Positions 28,297-38,024 of a stretch of 59,483 nucleotides of DNA are shown one piece after another. Both the position numbers and the translations under genes were made by a program. Each line of letters begins with the position of its first letter. Position 1 is the stretch's first letter. This DNA comes from Borrelia coriaceae (GTDB lineage: Bacteria > Spirochaetota > Spirochaetia > Borreliales > Borreliaceae): positions 1 through 59,483 of the forward strand of contig NZ_CP075099.1 of the NCBI RefSeq assembly GCF_023035295.1. The letters run 5' to 3'. Below the pieces are notes generated by a model, which searched no databases, was not told where the DNA came from, and worked only from the letters and a program-made list of their open reading frames with translations.

Positions 28297-28896
28297 TCAT
28301 TTAAAGATTAGTGTCAATAAAATTCCTACACATATAGTAATAATTGTTCCTAACATCCAATTATGCACTTTTAATGTACTCCTAAACTCTGACGCTGTCT
28401 TATCTATCTTATTATCCAGTTCCATCTTGTTAAGGTCTATCTTATTATCTAGTTCACTAAACTTAGTATCTATCTTATTATCTAAATCTTTTATATCTGA
28501 CTTTAATTCACTCCTCACATTCTCTATTTTTACATTTAAATTACTCTCTACACTATCTATCTTATTATCTAGATCTTTTATATCTGACTTTAATTCACTC
28601 CTCACATTCTCTATCCTGTTATCTAACTCATTAAATTTAGTATCTATCTTATTATCTAAATCTTTTATATCTGACTTTAACTCACTCCTCACAGCTATAA
28701 TTTCAGACTTTAAAGTACGTTCTAACATTTCTAATTTAACATTAAAGGTAGTCTCTAAATATTCAAGATCTTTATAAGTAAGTTCATTCTTATAATATCT
28801 ATAAGATAAATCTGTTGCAATCTCTCTATTTATCCCTGCTTTAATTAATTCGGATATCACCATTTGCTGTGTAATTACTGGTTGTACAAGTCCCAT
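28297..28896 (-). CDS. bdr: Bdr protein 2
   Basis: 199 residues with the same N-terminal block as Bdr 1 (GLVQPVITQQMVISELIKAG), a coiled coil and a C-terminal membrane helix NWMLGTIITICVGILLTLIF. The segment RSELKSDIKDLDNKID occurs three times with a 29-residue period (starting near residues 70, 99 and 128) and near-identical DNA, so repeat-number change by slippage or recombination is likely. Shine-Dalgarno AAGGGG. It is convergent with Bdr 1 across the central Vlp gene. Confidence 0.92.
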   Translation of the reverse strand: MGLVQPVITQQMVISELIKAGINREIATDLSYRYYKNELTYKDLEYLETTFNVKLEMLERTLKSEIIAVRSELKSDIKDLDNKIDTKFNELDNRIENVRSELKSDIKDLDNKIDSVESNLNVKIENVRSELKSDIKDLDNKIDTKFSELDNKIDLNKMELDNKIDKTASEFRSTLKVHNWMLGTIITICVGILLTLIFK

Positions 28897-28925
28897 ATAA
28901 ATCCCCTTATTTATTATATAATATC

Positions 28926-28989
28926 TGATACATTAGAGATAGTCTATCAGTAACATATATGTTACTGATAGACTATCTCTAATGTATCA
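28926..28989. repeat. 64-bp perfect palindrome without a loop
   Basis: The two 32-base halves (TGATACATTAGAGATAGTCT ... and its exact complement) meet at ACATA|TATGT. It lies between the divergent bdr (start 28896) and the right replication gene (start 29425). It is not placed as a terminator for either. Candidate origin, partition site or relic of a telomere junction. Confidence 0.9.
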
Positions 28990-29424
28990 TCATTAATCTT
29001 AACATCTCATTTGTACGTATAAATACCTAAACAGAAACATCTTTAGTCCTTGCAACCTTAAAAATATTTAAACCTTTAATATCAAAAATTGATTTTACAC
29101 TACTATCAATCTTATTGTTAAGCTTAAAACACTAAAATCTACTCATTACTAAAAGCTTAAATCCTATTTTACTTACCGTTAAGCTACTCTTAACTCTAAT
29201 ATGCCACTACTTCAAAACCGCCAAACATCTTTTGCCTGTATCAAAAAAGATATTTCATCCTAACGTTCACATCATTATCATTTATTTTTGTCATATTTAT
29301 ATTCATATTTAACTTTTAATTAATTAGCTATACAAAAAAAATATTTTTACCAAAAGAACAGTTTACTTTTTAGTCAATATTAAGTTATTATGAATAATAT
29401 AAATTCATAGTACAGGAGACTAAT
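28990..29424. other. AT-rich region upstream of the right replication gene, iteron-like motifs
   Basis: Three copies of a TTAAGCT/AGCTTAA core occur at 29117-29126 (palindromic TTAAGCTTAA), 29152-29159 and 29177-29184. By position this could be binding sites for the PF57/62 initiator. No gene is seen; the last bases hold the AGGAG of the initiator gene. Confidence 0.4.
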
Positions 29425-30507
29425 ATGAGTAACACAAAAAAGCCTATAAACAAATACCAACACAAATTAATTGTTTTAATATCAACATTAAATTACGCGA
29501 ACTCAAACCTAGATCAGTATACCCAAAGCGACATACTTTATTATTTCAATAATAATATAAAAAAAAATGGTCAAGAGCCTGTTAAACTTAAAACACTACA
29601 AAACTATCTTTACAAACTAGAAAAAATATTTAAAGTAACTAATAACTACCATAGACATTTAGGCGTAAATATGGGTACTGAAATACACTATGAACTTAAA
29701 TACAATAAAAAAGCATGTTACTATATAATCAATAAACACTTTAGGGAAAAAAAAGAGACAAGGCATAAAGACCGTGTTAATGCATATCTCAAAAAACTTT
29801 ACACTAAAAATAGTAGTGTAGAAAAAGAGGAGTGTTATTATAATACTTATAATAAAAAAGAAGAAAAGAAAAACAAAAAATTTATAGAAAGATTACAAGT
29901 AAAAAAATATGCTAAAAAATGCAATTTCAAGACAAACGCCTTCTTCACTATTTTGGATTTAGAAACAGAAAAAATTTTCAAGATTAAAGCATTGAAAGCG
30001 ATCAAAAAAGCCGAAGATAACGTATACAATAAAATTAAACAAAAAAACGACAAGCTACAAAGTAAACAAAAAAAATTAAATAGAATATTGAGCAATACAA
30101 GGACTAGTCTGAAGAATGAAGGATATGATAATAAACAGTTAAAAATACAAGTAGAAAAAGTATATGAACAATATAAAAACAAACCCCACTTTATCATAGA
30201 AAACAATAAATACAATGATTTAGAAAAGATAATAAGCAAACTTAAAAACACAGTCAAATATGTTTTAACAGATTCTAAAGGAGAAGAAAAAAACATTAGG
30301 AACAATATATTCAGTATACTCATTGAACAATTAAGACATATAAATAAATCAATTGTAGTACCGATATTAAAAGATTACTTGAATAAACAAAAAAAATTGA
30401 CATACAATAAGGTATTTAACAACTACTATTACTATGAACTTTTAAAATTAATAGAAAATGATAAAGATTATCCAGAAAAAGGAAAATTTAAAAAGATTAC
30501 AAGTTAA
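29425..30507 (+). CDS. PF57/62-type replication initiator, right cassette (full-length)
   Basis: 360 residues, Lys/Asn-rich, the usual size for the family. N-terminal KYQHKLIVLISTLNYANSNL and LKTLQNYLYKLEKIFKVTNN are typical of the Borrelia orfA/PF57 initiators; a long helical Lys/Glu region follows. ATG preceded by CAGGAG. First gene of the plus-strand cassette; ten bases separate it from PF50 when PF50 starts at 30517. Replication initiator role is known for the family, not tested here. Confidence 0.88.
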   Translation: MSNTKKPINKYQHKLIVLISTLNYANSNLDQYTQSDILYYFNNNIKKNGQEPVKLKTLQNYLYKLEKIFKVTNNYHRHLGVNMGTEIHYELKYNKKACYYIINKHFREKKETRHKDRVNAYLKKLYTKNSSVEKEECYYNTYNKKEEKKNKKFIERLQVKKYAKKCNFKTNAFFTILDLETEKIFKIKALKAIKKAEDNVYNKIKQKNDKLQSKQKKLNRILSNTRTSLKNEGYDNKQLKIQVEKVYEQYKNKPHFIIENNKYNDLEKIISKLKNTVKYVLTDSKGEEKNIRNNIFSILIEQLRHINKSIVVPILKDYLNKQKKLTYNKVFNNYYYYELLKLIENDKDYPEKGKFKKITS

Positions 30508-30516
30508 GGATTAGTG

Positions 30517-31077
30517 ATGCAAAATGTATTAGAACGCCTCAAAAAAAAAGAATTAGAAATTAAGGGAAAAAGAGCTAAATCCATCTTCTCCAAAATAGAA
30601 AGTAACAACAGTAAAACATTATATCATACAAAAATTATGATGGATTTCTTTACATTTGGGGTAGATAAAAGACAAAAATATAAGTTTTTTATTGCATTTA
30701 GGGGTTTATTTAATCAATCGAAAGTAGAACTTTTTAGTTTATTTGCTTTGAAAGATGATGATAAATTTTTAGGTATTTATTATGGTTATAGGAAGCCAAT
30801 ACAAAATCTCGTAACAAGATATGAAGAAAATGGAGTTACAAAGTCATCTACATTTTCAAAAGTTTATTACGTAGAATTTAGATTTAAAAAAGGCAGTGTA
30901 TTTTGTTATATTAAAGGAATTGCTTACTTACTTAAAAAGGAAAAAATCGATACGAAATATTACAAATCTTTGTTAGAAAAACTTATAAATCTAGAAAAAC
31001 AAGTATATGAATTCTACAATGAAAAGTTATCAGATGGGAGTTTTATAAATAAATGGATAATAAAAAGACAAAAATAA
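30517..31077 (+). CDS. PF50-family plasmid maintenance protein, right cassette
   Basis: 186 residues from the ATG at 30517; the GTG at 30514 is also in frame, but AAGGA at 30506-30510 spaces better to the ATG. SIFSKIESNNSKTLYHTKIM, FLGIYYGYRK and YVEFRFKKGSVFCYIKGI match the left copy. Overlaps PF32 by 25 bases, exactly the overlap seen on the left, which shows common descent of the cassette layout. Confidence 0.87.
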   Translation: MQNVLERLKKKELEIKGKRAKSIFSKIESNNSKTLYHTKIMMDFFTFGVDKRQKYKFFIAFRGLFNQSKVELFSLFALKDDDKFLGIYYGYRKPIQNLVTRYEENGVTKSSTFSKVYYVEFRFKKGSVFCYIKGIAYLLKKEKIDTKYYKSLLEKLINLEKQVYEFYNEKLSDGSFINKWIIKRQK

Positions 31078-31805
31078 TAACTATTGCTTCAATTAAGGGA
31101 GGTGTTGGGAAAAGTACAACTTGTTTAATATTTGCGACTCTTCTGGCAAAAGATTATAAGGTGCTTTTAATAGATATGGATACCCAGGCTTCAGTTACTA
31201 GTTACTTTTTTATGGAAATAGAAAAACAAAATATTGATTTAAGAACTGTTAATATATATGAAGTTTTAAAGAATAACCTAGGCATTTGTGATGCAATAAT
31301 AAATATTGAAGGCAATCTAGATTTAATTCCTAGCTATTTAAGCCTGCACAAGTTTAATAAAGAAGCTATAACATTTAAAGAGATTAAATTACAAAAACAA
31401 CTGCAAAATTTAGCACTAGATTATGATTATATAATCTTAGATACTAATCCGAGTTTGGATTATACTTTGACCAATGCTCTTGTAGTTAGTAACTATATAA
31501 TAGTACCTATGACTGCTGAGAAGTGGTCTGTTGAGAGTTTGGAGCTTTTAAATTTTTCTGTCGATGACCTAGCTATAGAAATTCCTGTTTTTTTAATAAT
31601 AACAAGATTTAAGAAGAATAATACACATAAAGAGTTGTTTAATTTACTTAAAGAAGATAAAAATTTTTTAGGATTAGTATCAGAACGAGAAGATCTAAAT
31701 AAAAAAATAGCAAAAAATGATTCATTTAATTTGAATAAAGATTATATATTGGAATATAAAATTATATTAAATAATCTTTTAAAAAGAATTTTAATGTCCA
31801 GTTAA
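31053..31805 (+). CDS. parA: PF32 ParA-type partition ATPase, right cassette
   Basis: 250 residues. Deviant Walker A ASIKGGVGKSTT at about 12-23, LLIDMDTQASVTSYFF at about 38-53 and YIILDTNPSLDYTLTNALVV at about 128-147; note DTNPSLD in place of the common DTPPS/N. Second ParA of the molecule and clearly a different type from 21551-22312, so the plasmid carries two potential compatibility determinants. The stop codon lies inside a 22-bp palindrome that forms a terminator. Confidence 0.95.
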   Translation: MDNKKTKIITIASIKGGVGKSTTCLIFATLLAKDYKVLLIDMDTQASVTSYFFMEIEKQNIDLRTVNIYEVLKNNLGICDAIINIEGNLDLIPSYLSLHKFNKEAITFKEIKLQKQLQNLALDYDYIILDTNPSLDYTLTNALVVSNYIIVPMTAEKWSVESLELLNFSVDDLAIEIPVFLIITRFKKNNTHKELFNLLKEDKNFLGLVSEREDLNKKIAKNDSFNLNKDYILEYKIILNNLLKRILMSS

Positions 31806-31814
31806 CTGGACATT
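31793..31814 (+). terminator. palindromic terminator between PF32 and PF49, right cassette
   Basis: AATGTCCAGTTAACTGGACATT is a perfect 22-bp palindrome that includes the PF32 stop codon and is followed by ATTTTTT. It sits in the same operon position as the hairpin of the left cassette but has unrelated sequence. Confidence 0.75.
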
Positions 31815-31845
31815 ATTTTTTAGCGTAGTCATAAAGGAGTCATAA

Positions 31846-32376
31846 ATGGATATTATAATAAATAAAAGAAATTTAGAGACAGTTGATGAAATGAAAAGTT
31901 ATTATAATAAACTAAAACAAAAGTTAAAATCTAATTTTCAACAAGAAATTTATTATAAAATGGAAGCTATAAAAATTTTAAAAGAAATAAAGGATAATGA
32001 ATATTATAAATTAGATGGGTATAGAATCTTTGAAGATTTTATTAAAGATTATAAGTTAGCAAGAAGTCAGGCTTATGATTATTTAAAAATAGCAACTGCT
32101 TTGGCAAATGGAACTTTAGAGGAGAACTATGTCATAGAAAATGGAATTACACAGACGATTGCATTTTTGAGAACCACATCAAGTAAATTGAAAAAGTCCA
32201 AATACAACCTGATAAAACCATTACATTTGCAACTGAAGAGTCAAGAAAGTTATGATTTTTATAAGAAAAATGCAAAATTCACAGGTTTTATATTAGATAT
32301 TCTTTTTTCAAGTAAAAAGGATTGGCTGAAGCAATTACAAAGTGAATTTGAAATTTTCAATGAGAAAATTAAGTAA
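31846..32376 (+). CDS. PF49-family plasmid maintenance protein, right cassette
   Basis: 176 residues with LDGYRIFEDFIKDYKLARSQ, AYDYLKIATAL and PLHLQLKSQESYDFYKKNAK, aligned with the left copy. AAGGAG seven bases upstream. It is 40 bases after PF32, beyond the palindromic terminator, so its expression may depend on read-through or a private promoter. Confidence 0.86.
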   Translation: MDIIINKRNLETVDEMKSYYNKLKQKLKSNFQQEIYYKMEAIKILKEIKDNEYYKLDGYRIFEDFIKDYKLARSQAYDYLKIATALANGTLEENYVIENGITQTIAFLRTTSSKLKKSKYNLIKPLHLQLKSQESYDFYKKNAKFTGFILDILFSSKKDWLKQLQSEFEIFNEKIK

Positions 32377-32387
32377 GGAATATTTAT

Positions 32388-32800
32388 AAGTAATTTAGCG
32401 TATGAAACGTATAGAATAGAAGATTTTTAGGAACAAGATTTATACTCAAAAAGTGTTTAGATTTCATTTTACTTCATAATGACAATTATGATATTGAAAT
32501 TTTAAGAGAAAAAAGTAAGTTCACTTGACCAATAGACCGTTAGTTTAGAGAATAACTCAAAAAAAGAGATATTAGCCTCTATCGAAGTAGAGTTAAAAGG
32601 AGATATCTCTACTTTAAAGAAAGAGTTATGCAATACAAGACAACAATGTAAATTTAAAGGGAATGAATGAAAAGAGATGATAAATTTTGATACAATACGT
32701 TTAAGATGGGAAATAGTGTATTGAATTTATCTTACTTATAATAATATTAATCGTTACTTCTATTTTTGTGTACATAATGATAAATTTTTTTGGAAAGTAA
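32388..32800 (+). pseudogene. decayed Bdr/DUF1640-like coiled-coil membrane protein
   Basis: Readable pieces in order: NLAYETYRIEDF, then NDNYDIEILREK, then KEILASIEVELKGDISTLKK and finally a hydrophobic, Tyr/Phe/Ile-rich segment near 32710-32790. The order (AYETYRIE N-terminus, coiled coil, terminal membrane helix) resembles small Borrelia coiled-coil proteins that lie near partition genes. At least four stops or shifts separate the pieces. Confidence 0.5.
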
Positions 32801-32916
32801 TAATGATATAAAAAACCCAAGCTAGTTGATTTTATTTTGGATTTGGTGTACGATAATTATCGTTAGTAGTGCTATTTATTTGAGTACTACCTGTACTATG
32901 ATCATTTCAAGTAGCC

Positions 32917-32966
32917 TTTAGAGCTTAATTAAGAACTCTTAGTGGAATTCTTAATTAAGCTCTAAA
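32917..32966. terminator. 19-bp-arm perfect inverted repeat
   Basis: TTTAGAGCTTAATTAAGAA (32917-32935) and its exact complement (32948-32966) around a 12-base loop, followed by CTTTTATTT. About 540 bases after PF49; it probably ends transcription from the right cassette, in the same relative place as 20750-20798 on the left. Confidence 0.6.
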
Positions 32967-33059
32967 CTTTTATTTCAAGTTTTTGTAAATTCAATGTTTT
33001 CTAAAGCCCTTATTAATTTTTTTGTTAAAAGTATTGTAAATTTGTAATTTTTTTATATT

Positions 33060-33830
33060 TACCTATTTTTAAATATTCATGGTACAAGAGTTAAATATGA
33101 CAAATAAAATAACAAAAAATGCAAAATACAAATAATATAATAAAAAGTAATATATTAAATACTGTTAATACAATAGAGATATAATGAATGCAAATTCTGT
33201 TATGGTAATCGTTATAGTTTCTGTATGCTACATTAGTAAATGTTACAAGAATATATCTATATGGAAAGATAAACAAATATTTATGTTCAGGCAATAAACA
33301 GTTAGTTGTTTATGTGGAAATTTACCAGGTCCAGTGCTTGAGAATATATCATATGTAAGAAAATAATTAGAAGATGTGGATTTCATTTCTGAAGAATAAA
33401 ATATAAAAAAATATAGGTTACTAGGACTAAATTAAGAGTAGTTAAAAAACCGGATGCTAAATCAAAGATGGAAATACAATCTGTTAATTATTATTTTATG
33501 CTTCTTAGCAATAAAACACTTAAATATGGTACCTGTCAGGTATTATTGCAAGCATTTTATTCAAGAGTCTAAAAAGATACATTTATAGTTCGGTGATATT
33601 TCTTTTAATAGTTTAAAAATAATAGATAAGTTTTTATTTCAATTACAATAAAGGTGATGATTCTAATATACTTGATTACTTTTGTACTAAGCCATAGCTT
33701 AAAACTATAGAATGTTGGACTATTATACTTAATAAGTATTTAATAGATACTCAGTCTAATTCAGAAGTAGTAGAAGGATTGTCTAAATTCTTAGTAAATA
33801 TAAAACTAGGAGCATAGTGTTCTTGGCTTT
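33060..33830 (+). pseudogene. remains of an unrecognised plasmid gene
   Basis: Plus-strand pieces NLPGPVLENISYVRK, PDAKSKMEIQSVNYYFMLLS, LKYGTCQVLLQAFYSRV, then DDSNILDYFCTKP, LKTIECWTIILNKYLIDTQS and EVVEGLSKFLVNIKLGA read in order with stops and shifts between them, ending in a stop at about 33817. I do not recognise the family. An opposing 67-codon frame at 33091-33294 looks spurious. Confidence 0.4.
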
Positions 33831-33855
33831 TGTTTCCTTTAATTCAAATCTTTGT

Positions 33856-33902
33856 TAGTTGTTTTTCTAAATTGATAAGGGGTGGCACGTAATGTATGAA
33901 AA
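33856..33902 (+). repeat. 47-bp leader repeat, copy 1
   Basis: TAGTTGTTTTTCTAAATTGA through the vlp start is identical to 38152-38198. This leader differs from the common GCCTC-type leader of the other cassettes; both instances stand at the centre-proximal edge of the right array. Confidence 0.9.
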
Positions 33903-34325
33903 ATAGAATAAAAAGTATTTGTGCAACATTATTTATCTCTATATTCTTTTCTTGTAATAATGGGATAGAAGAACTTGAGAAGAAAAATCATTTCTTATCC
34001 TCATTAGCTAATTTAGGTAATGATTTCTTAATTGTTCTTACTTCTTTTGGAACATGTTTGTGGGTGTTTTAAGTTTCAGTATTCTATAAAAAATCTGAGG
34101 TGAGAATATCTTATTAAAAATATTAAAGAGACTGTATAAAGAACTGAAAAAAGCTTTTGAGAGAATTGTTACTGATATGAAGAATGGAAGTAATCCTACT
34201 GCTGTTACAGTTGATGCCATTGTAAGCAAATTCTTTAATGAAAACTTGATAATATAATTGAAGACGTTCTAGAAGTAGTAAGTGGGGCAGCAAGTAGTGG
34301 TGTTATTGAGAGTGATGTTTTATAA
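33896..34325 (+). pseudogene. vlp: vlp cassette, group A, truncated and frameshifted
   Basis: Leader [20 protein letters not shown] lacks the INIKNI hexapeptide of other cassettes. [16 protein letters not shown] is followed by a frame loss and stop. Later pieces (VTDMKNGSNPTAVTVDA, then SGAASSGVIESDVL) show the group A order up to about codon 140, after which the gene ends. It lies in front of the R-M gene, which is oriented towards it. Confidence 0.8.
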
Positions 34326-34381
34326 GGTATTTATATTATTGCTTTGTGATAAAATGATAGTTCGGTTTATAATTTTCAATT

Positions 34382-37300
34382 TTAAGTATTAATTTCCTGA
34401 AGTTTACAAGTTATTAAGTCAATTTGATTTTGAATATCAATTGTATAATGAATCACTCGAATAACCTTTTCAAGGTGTTCAATTTCATCAATATTTAATT
34501 CTCTACCTTTTCTGTACTTTAAATAATTTTTAATTACTTGATAATTTCCGATAACAAATTCATATACATTGCAAGGTACATTTGTAAATCTGCTGTTATT
34601 ATTATAAATAATTTCTTTTGTTTCTTTTATGTATTCAATTTTTTGTACAATGTGTTTTTCATTGCTATTTGATATATGCGTACCAATACTTTGATCTAAT
34701 TTATTCGTATTTTTTAGTAAGTGAGCGTTTATTAAGTTAGTTCCTAAATGACTAAGTTTTTCAAAGGTTTCAACTGAATCTACAAAAATGATTTTAGGAA
34801 AATCTATTTTTAAAAATTCATAAAATTTAACTCTATAGATATTTGAATTGAGTATTGCATAAATGTACCCTAATATTTCTTGTGGCTTAAATTGTTTAGG
34901 ATATTTATCATTAATAAAGTTTCTAAAACTTTCTTTGAAATTTTCTTTTAGGGAACTTTCTAAAGATTTTTCTTCTTCTGTAAGAAATAATGGAAAAAAA
35001 TAAGATTTACTGGAAATACAATCTCTATTGACAAGGATAAAAGAAATGAAAGCATGTTTAAATCTATTTGTTGACAGGAGTCTTGTTGTAACTAAACTTA
35101 TATTATTATCAATATTTAGTATATGTTTCATTATTTTATAACATGGACAACTTACAACACCTTTGCTGTTAGTGTAGTAAGTAAATCTATTATCGAATGG
35201 TTTGTAAGCTAGTTTTTTAACATATTTTGCATCGATATTTGTAGATTTTAAAAACCGCTGAACTATTGGCAACCTCCAGTCTCTAGAGTCCCTCTTTAAA
35301 TTATACTTATTTCTTGCGGTTTGTTCATCAAGATAAGCCAAGTCATTTAATTTATTTAAAAGTTCTTCTTTGGTGAAATCAACTGCTATTTTATCTTTTT
35401 GGGTTTCTACTCCAATATTATATTCCTTAAATATCTCTTTAATTGAGATTCCTTCTTTGTAAGAATTTTCATCATCTAAATTGTTTTTAACAAAGAAATA
35501 ATAAGGAGCTTTAACATTAAGTTGTTCAAATTCAATACTAAAAATATCATTTGTACTTAAAAATTCATATTTTTCCAATCTCTTTCCTTTAAGGCTCTTG
35601 TAAAAAACATTAGCAAATTCATTTTTCTTAGTTGAATCTTTATATTTAACAAATATGCTAATCGCCACACCCGTTTGTATATCAAATACATTTTCATCAT
35701 TACTACCATCATCTGTTTGTTCTTTTTTCCTTAAGTTACCATGCAAATTAATAATATAAATTTCATCAAAAGTTTTAAGTAAATGATATCTCATTCCTCT
35801 AAATATTATATTATCTAAAAATCCATTATTAGTAATAATACCTAATAAACCTTCATCAGCATTTTCAATCTTATGTTCTGAAAATCTAATAAATTTGACA
35901 TAATCATCATTTAATGAAATTATTGCCTTTTCATTGAGTGGTATATTGTCTATTGTTTTATAACTTTTAATTAAGTTTAGGATATAAGCATTATTATTCT
36001 TTGATCCTGCATTGTAAGGCGGATTGCCAAGAATTACCAAAATTGGTTTATTTTTAATCTCATTAACAATTTTATTCTCTTCACTAATTGTAGGAAGGAA
36101 CGCTTTAAAACTTTTCTGATTTGAGATTGTTGTTAAATCAAGAGTATTTGTTAAGAATATTTGTGGTTTTGACTGTTCAATTTCAAACTTGAAATTACAA
36201 ACCTCTCTTAAGTATTGAGATAATTTCAAATGAGCAACCGCATATGGAGCCATTAAATATTCAAAACCATATATATTCTTAAGCACATGTTCATTGATGT
36301 AGTCTTTTTGTTTTCCAGTTTGCTTTGGAATTTCTTTTAAAATGCATTTAATGACTTCAAGTAAAAATGTGCCAGTACCAGTAGCAAAATCTAGCACAGT
36401 AACTTTATTCCTATTTGCAAAACCATTCTCTAAATTAAAATTACATTTTAAAGTTTTATTCAGACTACTCACAATAAAATTAACAACTGAATGTGGTGTG
36501 TAATATACCCCCTTACTTTTCCTTAAGCTTTTGTCATATTTAACTAAAAAGTCTTCATAAAAATATAGATATGGGTCTTTTGTATGTTCACCATTTGAGT
36601 TTTTATTTTGAGTAAATGAAAATTGTTCAAAAATTGTTTTAGAATCAATGTTATTAATATCATTAATAACATTGATTCTAAAATCCATTTTATATTACCA
36701 TATTCATTACTAATTGCAATATTATCAATTAGTTTTAGTATATCTTGTATTAATGCAAAATTATTAGGTATGAACTTTTTAATATTGTCAAAATCAATTC
36801 TTAAATTATTTGTATTATTTAATTTCGCAAGAAAAAATCCATATGTAATAGTTTGTGCAATTGAGTCTGCAAACTCGTTAGCTTTGAGCTCATTGTTATA
36901 TATATTCTCTTTAATGATATTATAAGTTCCTACTAAAGTACTTTGTTTTTTTAAGTCTATATACAAATTCAAATGTTGTTCTACTAAATCCTTTAAAGTT
37001 TTTGTTCTTTTTGCAAGTAGACTAGCTAACTTTTCAACACTTTTAATCTTTTCAATAGGGGCTTTAAAAAATTCGTTTAAAATACTTATAACTGTGTCTG
37101 ACTTAGTCTGATCGATTTTTGTATTGATTTTTTTTAAATCAGTTTTAAATACTAAGACTTCTCTTAAGTCAATATTTCCATTTTTTATCCATATAAACTC
37201 AATATAATTTGTAAGTAAGATATTATTTGATAATTGTTTGTATTTGTCAATTTGAGGGCTCTTTAATGTGTCATCCAAATTTTGTTCAATTTTTTTTACT

Positions 37301-37521
37301 TCAATATAACCTATTATGTTTCCGTTATTTCTAATAATAAAATCGGGAGCGCCCAAACTTTCTTTGTGGCGCTTGGGCTCGTGTTGAATTTGGATGTTTG
37401 GATTTGGTTTAAGTTCATTAAGCAGCTTTTCCAAATATGATCTATCAGTAAATTCTGTTTTATCTTCTATAGCAGTGTTTTTTAGATTATTTATGTACTC
37501 TTTAATTAACTTTTTATCCAT
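34382..37521 (-). pseudogene. type IIG / ISP-like restriction-modification gene, split by a frameshift
   Basis: 5' frame (37521 to about 36690): GAPDFIIRNNGNIIGYIEVK gives a PD-(D/E)xK nuclease with D60, E74 and K76. 3' frame (from 36688, 768 residues): GVYYTP (60-65), SAM-binding DFATGTGTF (100-108), catalytic NPPY (222-225) for N6-adenine methylation, and YKPFDNRFTYYT near residue 500, typical of the C-terminal target-recognition part of type ISP/IIG enzymes. One protein of roughly 1,050 residues is expected, as in the large plasmid-encoded borrelial R-M enzymes. The frames join with a -1 step at the AAAATGG tract near 36688; the 3' frame has an ATG there but no good ribosome site. Without frameshifting the nuclease and methylase would be separate, and function is uncertain. 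Confidence 0.82.
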
Positions 37522-38024
37522 TCATATAGTATGGCTCTTCTTTTGAGTTTTTTCAAATTTTTGATTTTTACTAATTTTCATATTAGAGGTATGAAAATTA
37601 CGATGTTAGACCTTATAATATAAGCAGACATTATACGTGAGGGGGGGGTAGAATATACTTTACGAATTTAAAGTATTTAAGAGATGTAATGAGTATATTC
37701 TTATATATATTTTCTTTGGTTTAGCTGTGTTTTTATTATCATATTTATTTAAATCTGCTTGAATCTTTTGTGATTTTGATGTGCAAATATTTAATTGCAT
37801 TGTTCTTGTTTGAATAACTTTTTACATTAATTTAAAATTATTGGATTTTTAATCCATTTTTCTGAAATATTTTTTTATGGTCTTTTTAATCTGTTTTTGT
37901 TATTGGTATTATTTTTACATTTTTCAAGCTCAGTGTGTACATGTTTAAATATGTCTGCGATCTTAAATTTATCGAAACTTACAAATTTGTTGAATCTTCA
38001 ATGGGGATAGTTATTAAATAATTT
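37522..38024. other. spacer with a G8 tract
   Basis: No gene. Eight consecutive G at 37641-37648 (preceded by GTGA) stand out in very AT-rich DNA; comparable G or C runs occur here only near the telomeres. The rest is T-rich and featureless to me. Confidence 0.4.

Noticed and set aside
29847..30323. Minus-strand frame of 158 codons inside the right replication initiator
   Set aside because: Phe/Leu/Ser-rich shadow of a Lys/Asn-rich coding strand.
33091..33294. 67-codon minus-strand frame
   Set aside because: Opposite to readable remains of a decayed plus-strand gene; aromatic/Ile-rich chance translation.
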